A stretch of DNA of 16,530 nucleotides, taken from assembly GCA_035499415.1 (NCBI GenBank), contig DATJYV010000127.1:1-16530 (forward strand), written 5' to 3'. A program made the translations under genes and the position numbers. The stretch's first letter is position 1. The number at the start of each line of letters is the position of its first letter. Shown piece by piece: positions 1 to 7,604 of the stretch. This DNA comes from DATJYV01 sp035499415 (GTDB lineage Bacteria > Bacteroidota > Ignavibacteria > UBA10030). The notes under the pieces were generated by a model. It was not told the DNA's origin. It saw nothing but the letters and a program-made list of their open reading frames with translations, and ran no database searches.

Positions 1-1
1 G

Positions 2-544
2 AACGCGAGAATGCAGAAGGAGCGGGTGCCGACTCAGGCGATTGTCGGCATGGTCGTTTCCATGACAGGGATCATCCTGATGATCGTCGGAAGCGGAATG
101 AAGCTGGAGTTTGGCAGCAACGCGCTCTTCGGAGACCTCCTATCCCTGTCCGCCGCGATTCTCTGGGCGCTGAACACCACCCTCCAAAAGCCGCTGCTCG
201 TGCGCTACTCATCCACACAGCTCTCGCTCATCTCCATCGGCATCGGCGCCGTCGCGCTATCGCTGCTCGCCGTGCCTTCGACGACGGCTCTTGCCTGGCG
301 TACCATTCCACTCAAGGCGTATTTCGTTCCGGTCGTTTCTGGCGGCGCTTCGATCGCCCTGGCGAATGTCTGGTGGTCGAGAGGGGTCAAGGTCATCGGG
401 CCGCGGCGTACCGCCGTCTACAATAATCTCGTTCCGGTCGTCGCTTTTATCGCATCCTACTTCATGCTTCACGAAGAAGTGTACGCGATTCAGGCGCTCG
501 GAGCGGCGTTCACAGTTCTCGGAGTTTGGGTCGCGCGAAGATGA
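2..544 (+). CDS. EamA/DMT-family transporter, C-terminal part (5' truncated by window)
   Basis: This is the C-terminal portion of a drug/metabolite transporter (DMT, EamA domain), an inner-membrane carrier for small metabolites. The frame is open from base 2, so the gene begins upstream; the ATG at 11 is internal. About six hydrophobic segments are visible: near residues 12-30, 40-60 and 70-90 of the part present, a GGASIALANVWW helix, and two C-terminal helices. The last of these has the typical pattern of a conserved E in HEEV followed by QALGAAFTVLGVWVARR, the family's usual ending. EamA proteins have 10 helices in two repeats; the second repeat is complete here. The substrate cannot be told from sequence. 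The gene ends 50 bases before the aspA start, on the same strand, so co-transcription is plausible but unproven. Confidence 0.85.
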   Translation, partial: NARMQKERVPTQAIVGMVVSMTGIILMIVGSGMKLEFGSNALFGDLLSLSAAILWALNTTLQKPLLVRYSSTQLSLISIGIGAVALSLLAVPSTTALAWRTIPLKAYFVPVVSGGASIALANVWWSRGVKVIGPRRTAVYNNLVPVVAFIASYFMLHEEVYAIQALGAAFTVLGVWVARR

Positions 545-581
545 ACGCCTCCGCGTCGAACCGCAGACAATAATCATTGAA

Positions 582-587
582 AAAGGA
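582..587 (+). promoter_or_regulatory. Shine-Dalgarno site that sets the aspA start
   Basis: AAAGGA lies 7 bases upstream of ATG 595. A TTG at 577 is in frame but overlaps this site, so 595 is the better start. Confidence 0.6.
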
Positions 588-594
588 ATCGACC

Positions 595-1989
595 ATGGAA
601 ACCAGAATAGAAAAAGATTCTCTCGGCGACCGCGCCATTCCGGCAGGTGCCTACTACGGAGTTCAGACCGACCGTGCCATGGAGAATTTTCCCATCAGCG
701 GTCTTCGGCCAAAACCGGCCTACGTCGACGCGACGATCCACATCAAGAAGGCCGCGGCCATCGTCAACAAGGAGCTGGGGTTGCTTGACGCCGCAAAAGC
801 CGACGCCATCGTGCGCGCGGCCGATGAAATCCTGGGCGGGAAAATGCGGGAATGGTTCGTGGTCGACGTCTACCAGGCCGGAGCCGGCACTTCGCACAAC
901 ATGAACTGCAACGAGGTCCTGGCGAATCGGGCGATCGAGTTTCTCGGAGGGAAAAAGGGGGACTACAAGCTCGTCAGCCCGAACGACCATGTCAACATGG
1001 CGCAGTCGACGAACGATGTCTGCCCGACAGCCATCCGGATCGGAGCTGCGATGGAGACGAGGAAACTTTTCCCCGTGGTCAGAACGCTGGGAGACGCATT
1101 GGCGCGGAAGGCGAAGGAGTTCGACGCAATCGTGAAGTCGGGCCGGACCCATCTCATGGATGCCGTCCCGCTTCGGCTGGGGCAGGAGCTCGGTGCGTAC
1201 GCATTCAATGTGCGGAAACATGCCGCTGCGATCGAACACGCCGTCGACGCTTCATACGAACTGGGAATCGGCGGGACGGCGGTCGGCACCGGGCTCAACG
1301 CCCATCCCGAATTCCGGCCCCGCATGGTGGAAGAACTTTCGAAACAGACAGGAATTCCGTTTCGCCAGGCCGGCGACTATTTTGAGGCGATGCAGAGTCT
1401 GAGGCCTATGCTCGAACTCTCGGGCGCGATCCGGAATTTCGCCCACGACCTATCCAGAATTTGCAACGATATCCGCCTTCTGGGTTCCGGCCCGAAGACG
1501 GGCCTGGCGGAGCTGAACCTTCCCGCCGTGCAACCCGGCTCCTCGATCATGCCGGGGAAAGTCAACCCGTCGATGGCAGAGATGCTCAACCAGGTATGCT
1601 TCCAGGTCATCGGGTGCGATACCACCGTGCTGATGTCTGCTCAGGCGGGGCAGTTGGAGTTGAACGTCATGATGCCGGTCGTCGCATTCAACCTTCTCCA
1701 TGAACTGGAAATTCTCCGGAACGCCGTCGACGTCTTCGTCCGGTTTTGTGTCAACGGGCTGACCGCGAACGCCGACCGTTGCCAGGCGTACGCGGAAGGA
1801 AGTACGAGCGTGGTGACCGTCCTGAACCCGCACATCGGATATCTTGCCGGCGCGGAAATCGCCAAGGAGTACATAAAGTCCGGGAAGCCGATCCGGCAGC
1901 TCGTACTCGAAAAAGGCCTGCTGAATGAAAAGCAACTTGATACCGTCTTCAACCTCCGGGCAATGACAGAGCCCGGGATTCACAAGTAG
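595..1989 (+). CDS. aspA: Aspartate ammonia-lyase (aspartase)
   Basis: This enzyme catalyses the reversible deamination of L-aspartate to fumarate and ammonia in the cytoplasm, as a homotetramer of the fumarase/aspartase superfamily. From ATG 595 it is 464 residues, close to the usual 465-480. The N-terminal pattern TRIEKDSLG...YYGVQT...ENFPISG is typical of aspartases rather than FumC, which has WGAQT. Conserved blocks are TSHNMNCNE (99-107), NMAQSTND (134-141), the TH pair at 185-186, and the mobile catalytic loop GSSIMPGKVNP (315-325) with the Ser that acts as general base. The ending MTEPGIHK also matches aspartases. ATG 595 has a Shine-Dalgarno site, so I preferred it to TTG 577. The next gene starts 11 bases after the stop. 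Fumarase C is the main alternative and I consider it unlikely. Confidence 0.88.
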   Translation: METRIEKDSLGDRAIPAGAYYGVQTDRAMENFPISGLRPKPAYVDATIHIKKAAAIVNKELGLLDAAKADAIVRAADEILGGKMREWFVVDVYQAGAGTSHNMNCNEVLANRAIEFLGGKKGDYKLVSPNDHVNMAQSTNDVCPTAIRIGAAMETRKLFPVVRTLGDALARKAKEFDAIVKSGRTHLMDAVPLRLGQELGAYAFNVRKHAAAIEHAVDASYELGIGGTAVGTGLNAHPEFRPRMVEELSKQTGIPFRQAGDYFEAMQSLRPMLELSGAIRNFAHDLSRICNDIRLLGSGPKTGLAELNLPAVQPGSSIMPGKVNPSMAEMLNQVCFQVIGCDTTVLMSAQAGQLELNVMMPVVAFNLLHELEILRNAVDVFVRFCVNGLTANADRCQAYAEGSTSVVTVLNPHIGYLAGAEIAKEYIKSGKPIRQLVLEKGLLNEKQLDTVFNLRAMTEPGIHK

Positions 1990-2000
1990 ACGAGGACACG

Positions 2001-2819
2001 GTGTCGAAGGGCGATTCAGCGCGCGAAGACCCGGGTTACGAGAAGCCCCCCGGCCGTCTTACGAGCCTGCTCCGGAGCGCGGCCCTTCTCTTGTTTCTCG
2101 GTCTCGCCAGCTTCGTGACATACGATGGGTTGTTGAATCACAAGCACGTAATGATGCGGCTCCTTCATTGGAGACAACTTCAAATCCGGCTCCGAACGGG
2201 GCATGACTGGACAATGAAGGATGGAAGAGAGTTTCAGGTCGTCGGATTGAAGGATTCCGTTCTCAACGACTCGGCAATTGCCGTCATCGACCAGGCATAC
2301 CGTGCCGGCGGATACGCGCGAATCTATTTTCGTTATGCCGATGGACAATCCGACCGGCTGGCGCAACTCTATCGGAACCTCGCGGTGATTGATACCGGCG
2401 AAACGGTCCGTCGCTCGGTCGAGGACATTACGCGACGCTTCCATGCGGTTCGTCGCGCTCTGCGCCTTGAGCCAAACAGTTATCCGGATTCCCTCGCCCG
2501 GCACGATTCCGGTTCCCCGCAGGAAGAAATCGGTACGAATGTGATAGGCACCCCCGAGAAAGATGCAGTGGACCAATTGAAAGCCGTGGCGAAGCAAAAC
2601 CCGGCTATTCTGGTGGGCATTGGCGTCGGAATCGCGGCGTCCGCAGGCATCGATCTTCTTGGGGGCCAGACGTTCGTTGCACTCTCGACAACGTACGACC
2701 GGAGGATCGACAGCATCGAAACCGGCAGCAAAACGGGACTGTGGGAAGGAAGGCCGATCGACGTCCTGTGGTGTTTCGCATCCGCCATCCGCGATTCCTT
2801 ACAAGTCGGGGCGCGATGA
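2001..2819 (+). CDS. Membrane-anchored protein of unknown function
   Basis: I do not recognise this 272-residue protein. It starts at GTG 2001, 11 bases after the aspA stop, with a GAGGA-type ribosome-binding site just upstream. It has a charged N-terminus (1-25), a hydrophobic helix at about 26-45 (SAALLLFLGLASFVTY), a soluble segment of about 150 residues rich in Arg and Asp, then a second hydrophobic Gly-rich stretch at about 201-222 (PAILVGIGVGIAASAGIDLLGG). The final 50 residues are soluble. The layout suggests an inner-membrane protein with a periplasmic or cytoplasmic middle domain. Its stop overlaps the start of the following membrane-protein gene (ATGA), so the two are probably made together and may interact. 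No catalytic motif is visible. Confidence 0.75.
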   Translation: MSKGDSAREDPGYEKPPGRLTSLLRSAALLLFLGLASFVTYDGLLNHKHVMMRLLHWRQLQIRLRTGHDWTMKDGREFQVVGLKDSVLNDSAIAVIDQAYRAGGYARIYFRYADGQSDRLAQLYRNLAVIDTGETVRRSVEDITRRFHAVRRALRLEPNSYPDSLARHDSGSPQEEIGTNVIGTPEKDAVDQLKAVAKQNPAILVGIGVGIAASAGIDLLGGQTFVALSTTYDRRIDSIETGSKTGLWEGRPIDVLWCFASAIRDSLQVGAR

Positions 2820-3364
2820 CGCTTCCGCCGCCGCCCCGTCGGCCCGCCTCGGTCTGGCTCTTCGGCCTCTCCACGAGCTTGATTGCCGTGATCATGGTGC
2901 TGAGCGAGCTTTTCAATGTTCTCTCTGAGCGTGCATTAGAGGGAATGGGCCTCGACATGAATCTTCTCGCACGGATGATCCCGCGCGAATTTCAATCACT
3001 GCTCGATCTCTATGCGTATTCCCGCTATGCGTCGGCCTTCAACGTCATTTATTTCTCTTTTGTGCTTGTCGCTTCGATCATGTTTCTCCAGCTCCGGAGA
3101 TCGGGACGACTTCTCCTGGAGATCGCAGCGTGGTTTGGGCTCGTGGACGGAATGGTCGAATCGATTCTTGGCTACCTGATCATGGAGCAACTGCAAACCA
3201 GCATGGCGGCGATGATGCGCGGCGTCGGCGCCGGCGGCTATTCGCTTCAACTTTCCCTCGGACCGGCCGCGACCATCTTCGGTTTGATCGTCTGGCTGAT
3301 TCCGTCGGTGGGCTGTATTATCTTCCTTCGAAGACGATCGATCAGAGAGATCATGATTCGCTAG
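2816..3364 (+). CDS. Four-helix integral membrane protein of unknown function
   Basis: This is a 182-residue hydrophobic protein with four clear transmembrane segments at about 12-36, 72-93, 99-123 and 147-171. It ends in a basic tail (LRRRSIREIMIR) that is probably cytoplasmic. The N-terminus is a short proline run (MTLPPPPRRP). I chose ATG 2816 because it overlaps the previous stop in an ATGA arrangement typical of translational coupling; the frame stays open further upstream, but that would put it deep inside the neighbouring gene. No family motif is recognisable to me. The loop between helices 1 and 2 (37-71) is the largest exposed part. It probably works with the preceding membrane-anchored protein. 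Confidence 0.72.
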   Translation: MTLPPPPRRPASVWLFGLSTSLIAVIMVLSELFNVLSERALEGMGLDMNLLARMIPREFQSLLDLYAYSRYASAFNVIYFSFVLVASIMFLQLRRSGRLLLEIAAWFGLVDGMVESILGYLIMEQLQTSMAAMMRGVGAGGYSLQLSLGPAATIFGLIVWLIPSVGCIIFLRRRSIREIMIR

Positions 3365-3401
3365 AATCCAGCGACCTCGACAGACGGAAGGGATCCCACG
3401 G

Positions 3402-4907
3402 ATGAATTCGCATCGTTTTATCGGCACGATGATGGTCGTCGCCGTTCTTGCTCCGACGCTGGGAGCACAGCAGGCGCCGGTCCCGGGATTGGAACAGTAC
3501 GTCGTTCGCGCCATGCATGACTGGGAGACCCCCGGCCTTGCGATCGCCATCGTACGCGATTCGACCGTTGTCTATTCGAAAGGGTTCGGAGTCCGCAAAA
3601 TGGGTCAATCGGCGCCGGTCACCACAAAGACCATTTTTGCCTGCGCGTCGACGACGAAGGCCATGACAGCGGCGTGTCTCGGCATGCTCGTGGACGAGGG
3701 CAAAATCTCGTGGGACGACCGCGTCATCGACCGTCTTCCCGGTTTCCAACTCTTCGACCCCTATGCGATGCAGCAGATGACCATTCGCGACTTGCTGACC
3801 CACCGTTCGGGGTTGGACCGCGGCGACTTGCTGTGGTACCTCTCACCCTACGACAGGAGCGAGGTGCTGCGGCGGATTAAATTTCTGAGGCCCGCCTGGA
3901 GCTTTCGGAGTCACTATGGGTACCAAAACGTCATGTATCTCGCCGCCGGTGAATTGGTGGAGAGTGTGAGTGGAGAAAGCTGGGATGCGTTCATCGCGGA
4001 ACGGCTCTTTGCGCCGTTGGGAATGAATTCGACCTCGACTTCAACGAGCAAGCTGGCGGCATTTGACGATGTCGCAACGCCGCATGACGAGGTGGACGGA
4101 ACAATGCAGCCGATCAGGTGGCCGAATTTTGACAACATCGGGGGAGCGGGTACCGTGAATTCAAACGTCGAGGATTACGCGCGATGGATTGAGCTCAACC
4201 TGGGGGGAGGGATGTTTGAGGGACGGAAGATCCTGAGCGCAGGAGTGATAAAGGAAATGCAAACCCCGCAGACGATCATTCCGCTCGACTCCGTAACGAA
4301 TGCTTTGTGGCCTTCGATGCATTTTGCCGCGTACGGATTCGGCTGGACATTGCGCGATTATCTCGGGCGTAAACTGATTCAGCATGACGGTGCCCTCGAC
4401 GGCATGCGAGCCCGGGTCGTGCTGGTCCCGGAGGAAAAGCTGGGATTCGTCATTCTCATGAACTCCTCCCGCACGGGGTTGCATACCGCGATCGCGTATC
4501 GCATTCTCGACTACTACCTCGGCGCTCCCGAACGGGATTGGAGCACGATACTGCTGACGCAGCAGAACCAGCAGGACGAGCGAGAGAAGGCGGCGGAGAA
4601 AAGGAAGCTGGACTCCCGGGTACCCGGGACAAAACCGTCGGCCGGGCCCGAGAAAATCGTCGGAACCTACGATCACGAACTCTACGGACCCGCGACAATC
4701 TCGCAGGAAGGCGGCGGCCTCGTGCTTGGTTTCTATCCGGCTTATGTGGGAGAGATGATCCACTGGCATTTCGACACTTACCAGGTTATTTGGCGCGACC
4801 GGACGCTCGGGAAAGACTACATCACGTTCACGTTCGATTCCGACGGAAAGGTCATTGCTTTTCAGTGGGATGGAGTGGGTGAATTCAAGCGCAAGGAAAA
4901 ACCATAA
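3402..4907 (+). CDS. Exported serine hydrolase, beta-lactamase class C family, with DUF3471-like C-terminus
   Basis: This is a secreted or periplasmic serine hydrolase of the class C beta-lactamase/DD-peptidase/esterase fold. The 501-residue protein has a short signal peptide (about 1-22, ending TLGAQ). The nucleophile motif SxxK is S83-TTK86 within FACASTTKAM. A Tyr motif, Y-x-N, is at Y174-QN176. The third motif is H328-DG, where KTG or HTG is more usual. The C-terminal segment (about 405-500, starting VPGTKPSAGPEKIVGTYDHE) looks like the DUF3471 domain often attached to such enzymes. Family members act as esterases, D-amino-acid amidases or peptidases, so a true beta-lactamase role should not be assumed. 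A GGAAGGGA sequence lies upstream of ATG 3402. It sits 37 bases after the previous gene and 26 bases before the permease gene. Confidence 0.85.
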   Translation: MNSHRFIGTMMVVAVLAPTLGAQQAPVPGLEQYVVRAMHDWETPGLAIAIVRDSTVVYSKGFGVRKMGQSAPVTTKTIFACASTTKAMTAACLGMLVDEGKISWDDRVIDRLPGFQLFDPYAMQQMTIRDLLTHRSGLDRGDLLWYLSPYDRSEVLRRIKFLRPAWSFRSHYGYQNVMYLAAGELVESVSGESWDAFIAERLFAPLGMNSTSTSTSKLAAFDDVATPHDEVDGTMQPIRWPNFDNIGGAGTVNSNVEDYARWIELNLGGGMFEGRKILSAGVIKEMQTPQTIIPLDSVTNALWPSMHFAAYGFGWTLRDYLGRKLIQHDGALDGMRARVVLVPEEKLGFVILMNSSRTGLHTAIAYRILDYYLGAPERDWSTILLTQQNQQDEREKAAEKRKLDSRVPGTKPSAGPEKIVGTYDHELYGPATISQEGGGLVLGFYPAYVGEMIHWHFDTYQVIWRDRTLGKDYITFTFDSDGKVIAFQWDGVGEFKRKEKP

Positions 4908-4933
4908 GCAGAGCGCTGGTCTGAAGCGGCCTC

Positions 4934-6307
4934 ATGAAGACGAACTCCGTCACCCCGCCTTCCTCGCTCCATCGGGGACTGGGGCTCAAGGAAGCGACTG
5001 CCCTCAACATGATCGATATGGTGGGGATTGGTCCGTTCATTGTCCTCCCACTCGTCGTAAAAGCGATTGGCGGATCGCTCTCTCCGCTGGCGTGGGTCGC
5101 CGGGGCTTTTATCGCCCTCGTCGACGGATGCGTCTGGGCCGAACTCGGAGCTGCGATGCCCGAGGCGGGGGGGACGTACGTCTTTCTGAGGGAATCGTAC
5201 GGGTCGCAGAAGTGGGGAAGGTTCATGTCCTTCCTTTTCATCTGGCAAACGATGTTTCAGGCCCCGCTCGTCATTGCGTCGGGCGCCATCGGCTTCGCCC
5301 AGTACCTGACATACCTCATCCCGCTCGACCCTATCGTTCAAAAATCGGTCTCCGGCGCGCTCGTCTGTTTTCTCGTCGTGCTTCTCTACCGCCGGATTAC
5401 CACGATCGGCAAGGTATCCATGTTCCTCTGGGCAGGGGTGATATCGACGCTCATCTGGCTCATCGGGGGCGGGCTATCGCACTTTGATTCCGCGCTGGCG
5501 TTCCATTCTTCTCCCGCCGCTTCGACCGGTTCGGTCATCCTTTCACTCGCGTTCGGGCAAGCGACGGTTCAAACGGTTTACACGTTCCTCGGGTATTATA
5601 ATGTGTGTCATCTGGGAGGGGAGATTCGAGATCCGGAGCGTGTCATCCCGAGGAGCATTTTTCTCTCGATCACAGGCATCACCATCCTGTATCTCGCGCT
5701 TCAGCTCAGTTTTCTCGGCGTCCTTCCGTCCCAGGAAATCGCGGGATCTCGGTTCGTCGTCAGCCAATTTGTCGAGCGGATTCATGGAACGAGCGCCGCC
5801 TCCGTGGCAACGCTCCTTGTCCTGTGGATCGCATTCGCCTCTCTCTATTCAGCGCTTCTTGGATATTCGCGGATACCCTACGCCGCCGCAATGGACGGAA
5901 ATTTCTTCTCCCCATTTGGCCGCGTTCATCCCACCAGACAATTTCCTCATATCTCACTCCTTGCGATGGGAGGCGCTGCATTCGTATTCAGCCTGCTCTT
6001 CAAGTTGTCCGATGTCATCAACGCGATCCTGGCGACGCGCATCGTTGTGCAATTCATGGGCCAGGCCGCCGGACTTCTGGCTCTGCATCGTCGATGGCCC
6101 GCCCGCCGCTTTCCGTTCAGGATGCTCCTGTATCCTCTCCCCGTTTTCGCGGCAATTCTGGTCTGGGCCGGCGTGCTCTTGTCGACCGGGACGACGTTTG
6201 TGCTGGGAGGGCTCGCCGTCATCGCCACGGGAAGCATCGTCTTCCTTGTGCGGTCGTCGTCGCTTAAAGAATGGCCGTTTGACCGTCACGGAGAACACGC
6301 GCCGTGA
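4934..6307 (+). CDS. APC-family amino acid permease
   Basis: This is an inner-membrane amino acid-polyamine-organocation transporter of 457 residues, a typical family length, with about 12 hydrophobic segments. The first helix contains the unwound substrate-binding motif GIGPFIVLP (about 31-39). It is followed by the conserved region WAELGAAMPEAGGTYVFLRESYG (about 68-90), the hallmark of APC proteins, and later by GGEIRDPERVIPRS (about 229-242) in the loop after helix 6. Substrate cannot be assigned; amino-acid uptake is the family role. ATG 4934 is the first reasonable start and places the N-terminus just before helix 1; the ribosome-binding site is weak (GAAGCGG). Its position after aspartase and a serine hydrolase fits amino-acid or peptide use. 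It ends 177 bases before the phosphatase gene. Confidence 0.9.
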   Translation: MKTNSVTPPSSLHRGLGLKEATALNMIDMVGIGPFIVLPLVVKAIGGSLSPLAWVAGAFIALVDGCVWAELGAAMPEAGGTYVFLRESYGSQKWGRFMSFLFIWQTMFQAPLVIASGAIGFAQYLTYLIPLDPIVQKSVSGALVCFLVVLLYRRITTIGKVSMFLWAGVISTLIWLIGGGLSHFDSALAFHSSPAASTGSVILSLAFGQATVQTVYTFLGYYNVCHLGGEIRDPERVIPRSIFLSITGITILYLALQLSFLGVLPSQEIAGSRFVVSQFVERIHGTSAASVATLLVLWIAFASLYSALLGYSRIPYAAAMDGNFFSPFGRVHPTRQFPHISLLAMGGAAFVFSLLFKLSDVINAILATRIVVQFMGQAAGLLALHRRWPARRFPFRMLLYPLPVFAAILVWAGVLLSTGTTFVLGGLAVIATGSIVFLVRSSSLKEWPFDRHGEHAP

Positions 6308-6333
6308 GCTCCGGCAGGGCGGGAGGCCGGGCT

Positions 6334-6357
6334 GACTGAACTTACTTGTGTTCAGTC
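6334..6357. promoter_or_regulatory. 8-bp perfect inverted repeat overlapping a promoter; candidate operator
   Basis: GACTGAAC (6334-6341) and GTTCAGTC (6350-6357) are perfect inverted copies separated by 8 bases. The element lies in the 177-base gap between the permease and phosphatase genes, two bases upstream of a perfect TATAAT. It is not followed by a T-run, so an intrinsic terminator is less likely than a protein-binding operator. Confidence 0.5.
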
Positions 6358-6365
6358 CGTATAAT
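6336..6365 (+). promoter_or_regulatory. Candidate sigma-70-type promoter for the phosphatase gene
   Basis: There is a perfect -10 box TATAAT at 6360-6365. The best -35 match is weak (CTGAAC at 6336-6341, spacing 18) and falls inside the left arm of the inverted repeat, as expected for a promoter under activator or repressor control. About 119 bases of leader would precede the start at 6485. Confidence 0.42.
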
Positions 6366-6484
6366 TCTCCATTGAGTAAATATCCCCATCGTGACAGTTC
6401 GCCCTCCGGGTCAGATCTTCATAGACCGAAGAATGCTGCACGTCCGGGGATGAAGAGTGAATCAGGCGGTTCCGCACGTCGAGC

Positions 6485-7603
6485 ATGAAAAAAATAAAAC
6501 AGTTCTTTCGCGGCCTGTATCTCCTTTTTACCGCCGACCTTACAAAAGAGGATATCGAGCGGCTGTTCAGCGATGAGCTGCGCGGCATGTACGATTTCTA
6601 CGTTCGCAATATGCAATCGGTGGAAGGGGAGAAGAATTCCCTCATGCGCGGCCTGACGTTCTGCTGGTACCTCTTCGTGGCGTTCCTTCAGCGTCTCACC
6701 CCGGCCCGCCGGCTCCTCTATGCCATCGCCTTCGGCCTGTTCGTTATGAGCCCGTCGGGTCAGTTCAACGTTCAAATCTTCATCATCCTGAACCTCCTCC
6801 TTGCGCTCGAAATGTCCGACAAGCTCGTTACCCGGGATGAACTCGAGGTCGCGAGAGACATTCAAGTCAACCTTGTCCCCCGGGAACTTCAGATCGACGG
6901 CCCGTTCGCCGTCGCGGCATACAGCGAAGCGGCACGGAATGTCGGGGGCGACTACTACGACTGCATTCGCCTCACCGACGGCAGTTCGCTCGTCGTCATT
7001 GCGGACGTATCGGGGAAGGGGATCTCCGCGGCGTTGTATATGGTCAAGGTTCAAACGGCCCTCCGCCTCTTCGCACGCGACACGTGCGACCCGAAGCAGC
7101 TTCTGGTCCGCCTCAACGAACATCTTCACGGGCAGATGAAACGAAATTATTTTCTCACCATCCTCCTGGTTCAGGTCCAGCCGGATGGAACGGCGCGGGT
7201 GTGCCGCGCAGGACATCCCCCCGCGTTGTGGGTTCGCTGTGCGACGCACGATTCGGTGTGGATCCAGCCGAGAGGGGTGGCAATCGGGATGGTGACAGGC
7301 GGGATGAACGGCGGAGGGGCGCTCTTTGAGGACGAATACGCGAAAACCGTCGAGGCGGAATCGCTGCGGCTCGGGGAAGGAGATGTCCTGTTGCTCTACA
7401 CTGATGGAGTCATCGAGACCGCGAATCGGAACCTCGAGGAATTCGGGGCGAAACGCTTCGATGCGCTTGCACGCGCGTTCGCGACAGAAACGCCCGAGCG
7501 GGTTCGAGATCGCATCGTTGCCGGGCTTCAGGAATTCCGGGCCGGAGCGGAGTTGCGCGACGACACGACCCTGCTGATCATCAAGCGCGTCCCTTCTGCG
7601 TAA
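6485..7603 (+). CDS. Membrane-anchored PP2C/SpoIIE-family (RsbU-like) serine phosphatase
   Basis: This is a PPM-type serine/threonine phosphatase of the SpoIIE/RsbU group, which usually dephosphorylates anti-sigma-factor antagonists in partner-switching signalling. The N-terminal 70 residues are soluble, two hydrophobic segments lie at about 77-90 and 95-110, and a short helix (ELEVARDIQ) leads into the catalytic domain. Metal-binding and core motifs are all present: VGGDYYD (153-159), ADVSGKGISAAL (173-184), AGHPPAL (242-248), YTDGVIE (305-311) and DDTTLLI (359-365). The length is 372 residues. No PAS, GAF, HAMP or response-regulator sensor is visible, so the signal may be read by the N-terminus or membrane part. 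No antagonist (STAS) or anti-sigma kinase gene is nearby. The 5' leader carries a TATAAT box and an inverted repeat. Confidence 0.92.
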   Translation: MKKIKQFFRGLYLLFTADLTKEDIERLFSDELRGMYDFYVRNMQSVEGEKNSLMRGLTFCWYLFVAFLQRLTPARRLLYAIAFGLFVMSPSGQFNVQIFIILNLLLALEMSDKLVTRDELEVARDIQVNLVPRELQIDGPFAVAAYSEAARNVGGDYYDCIRLTDGSSLVVIADVSGKGISAALYMVKVQTALRLFARDTCDPKQLLVRLNEHLHGQMKRNYFLTILLVQVQPDGTARVCRAGHPPALWVRCATHDSVWIQPRGVAIGMVTGGMNGGGALFEDEYAKTVEAESLRLGEGDVLLLYTDGVIETANRNLEEFGAKRFDALARAFATETPERVRDRIVAGLQEFRAGAELRDDTTLLIIKRVPSA

Positions 7604-7604
7604 G

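Noticed and set aside
595..1989. Fumarase class II (fumC) as the identity of the lyase
   Set aside because: YYGVQT near the N-terminus, the TSHNMN pattern and the MTEPGIHK end agree with aspartases; FumC has WGAQT and a different C-terminus.
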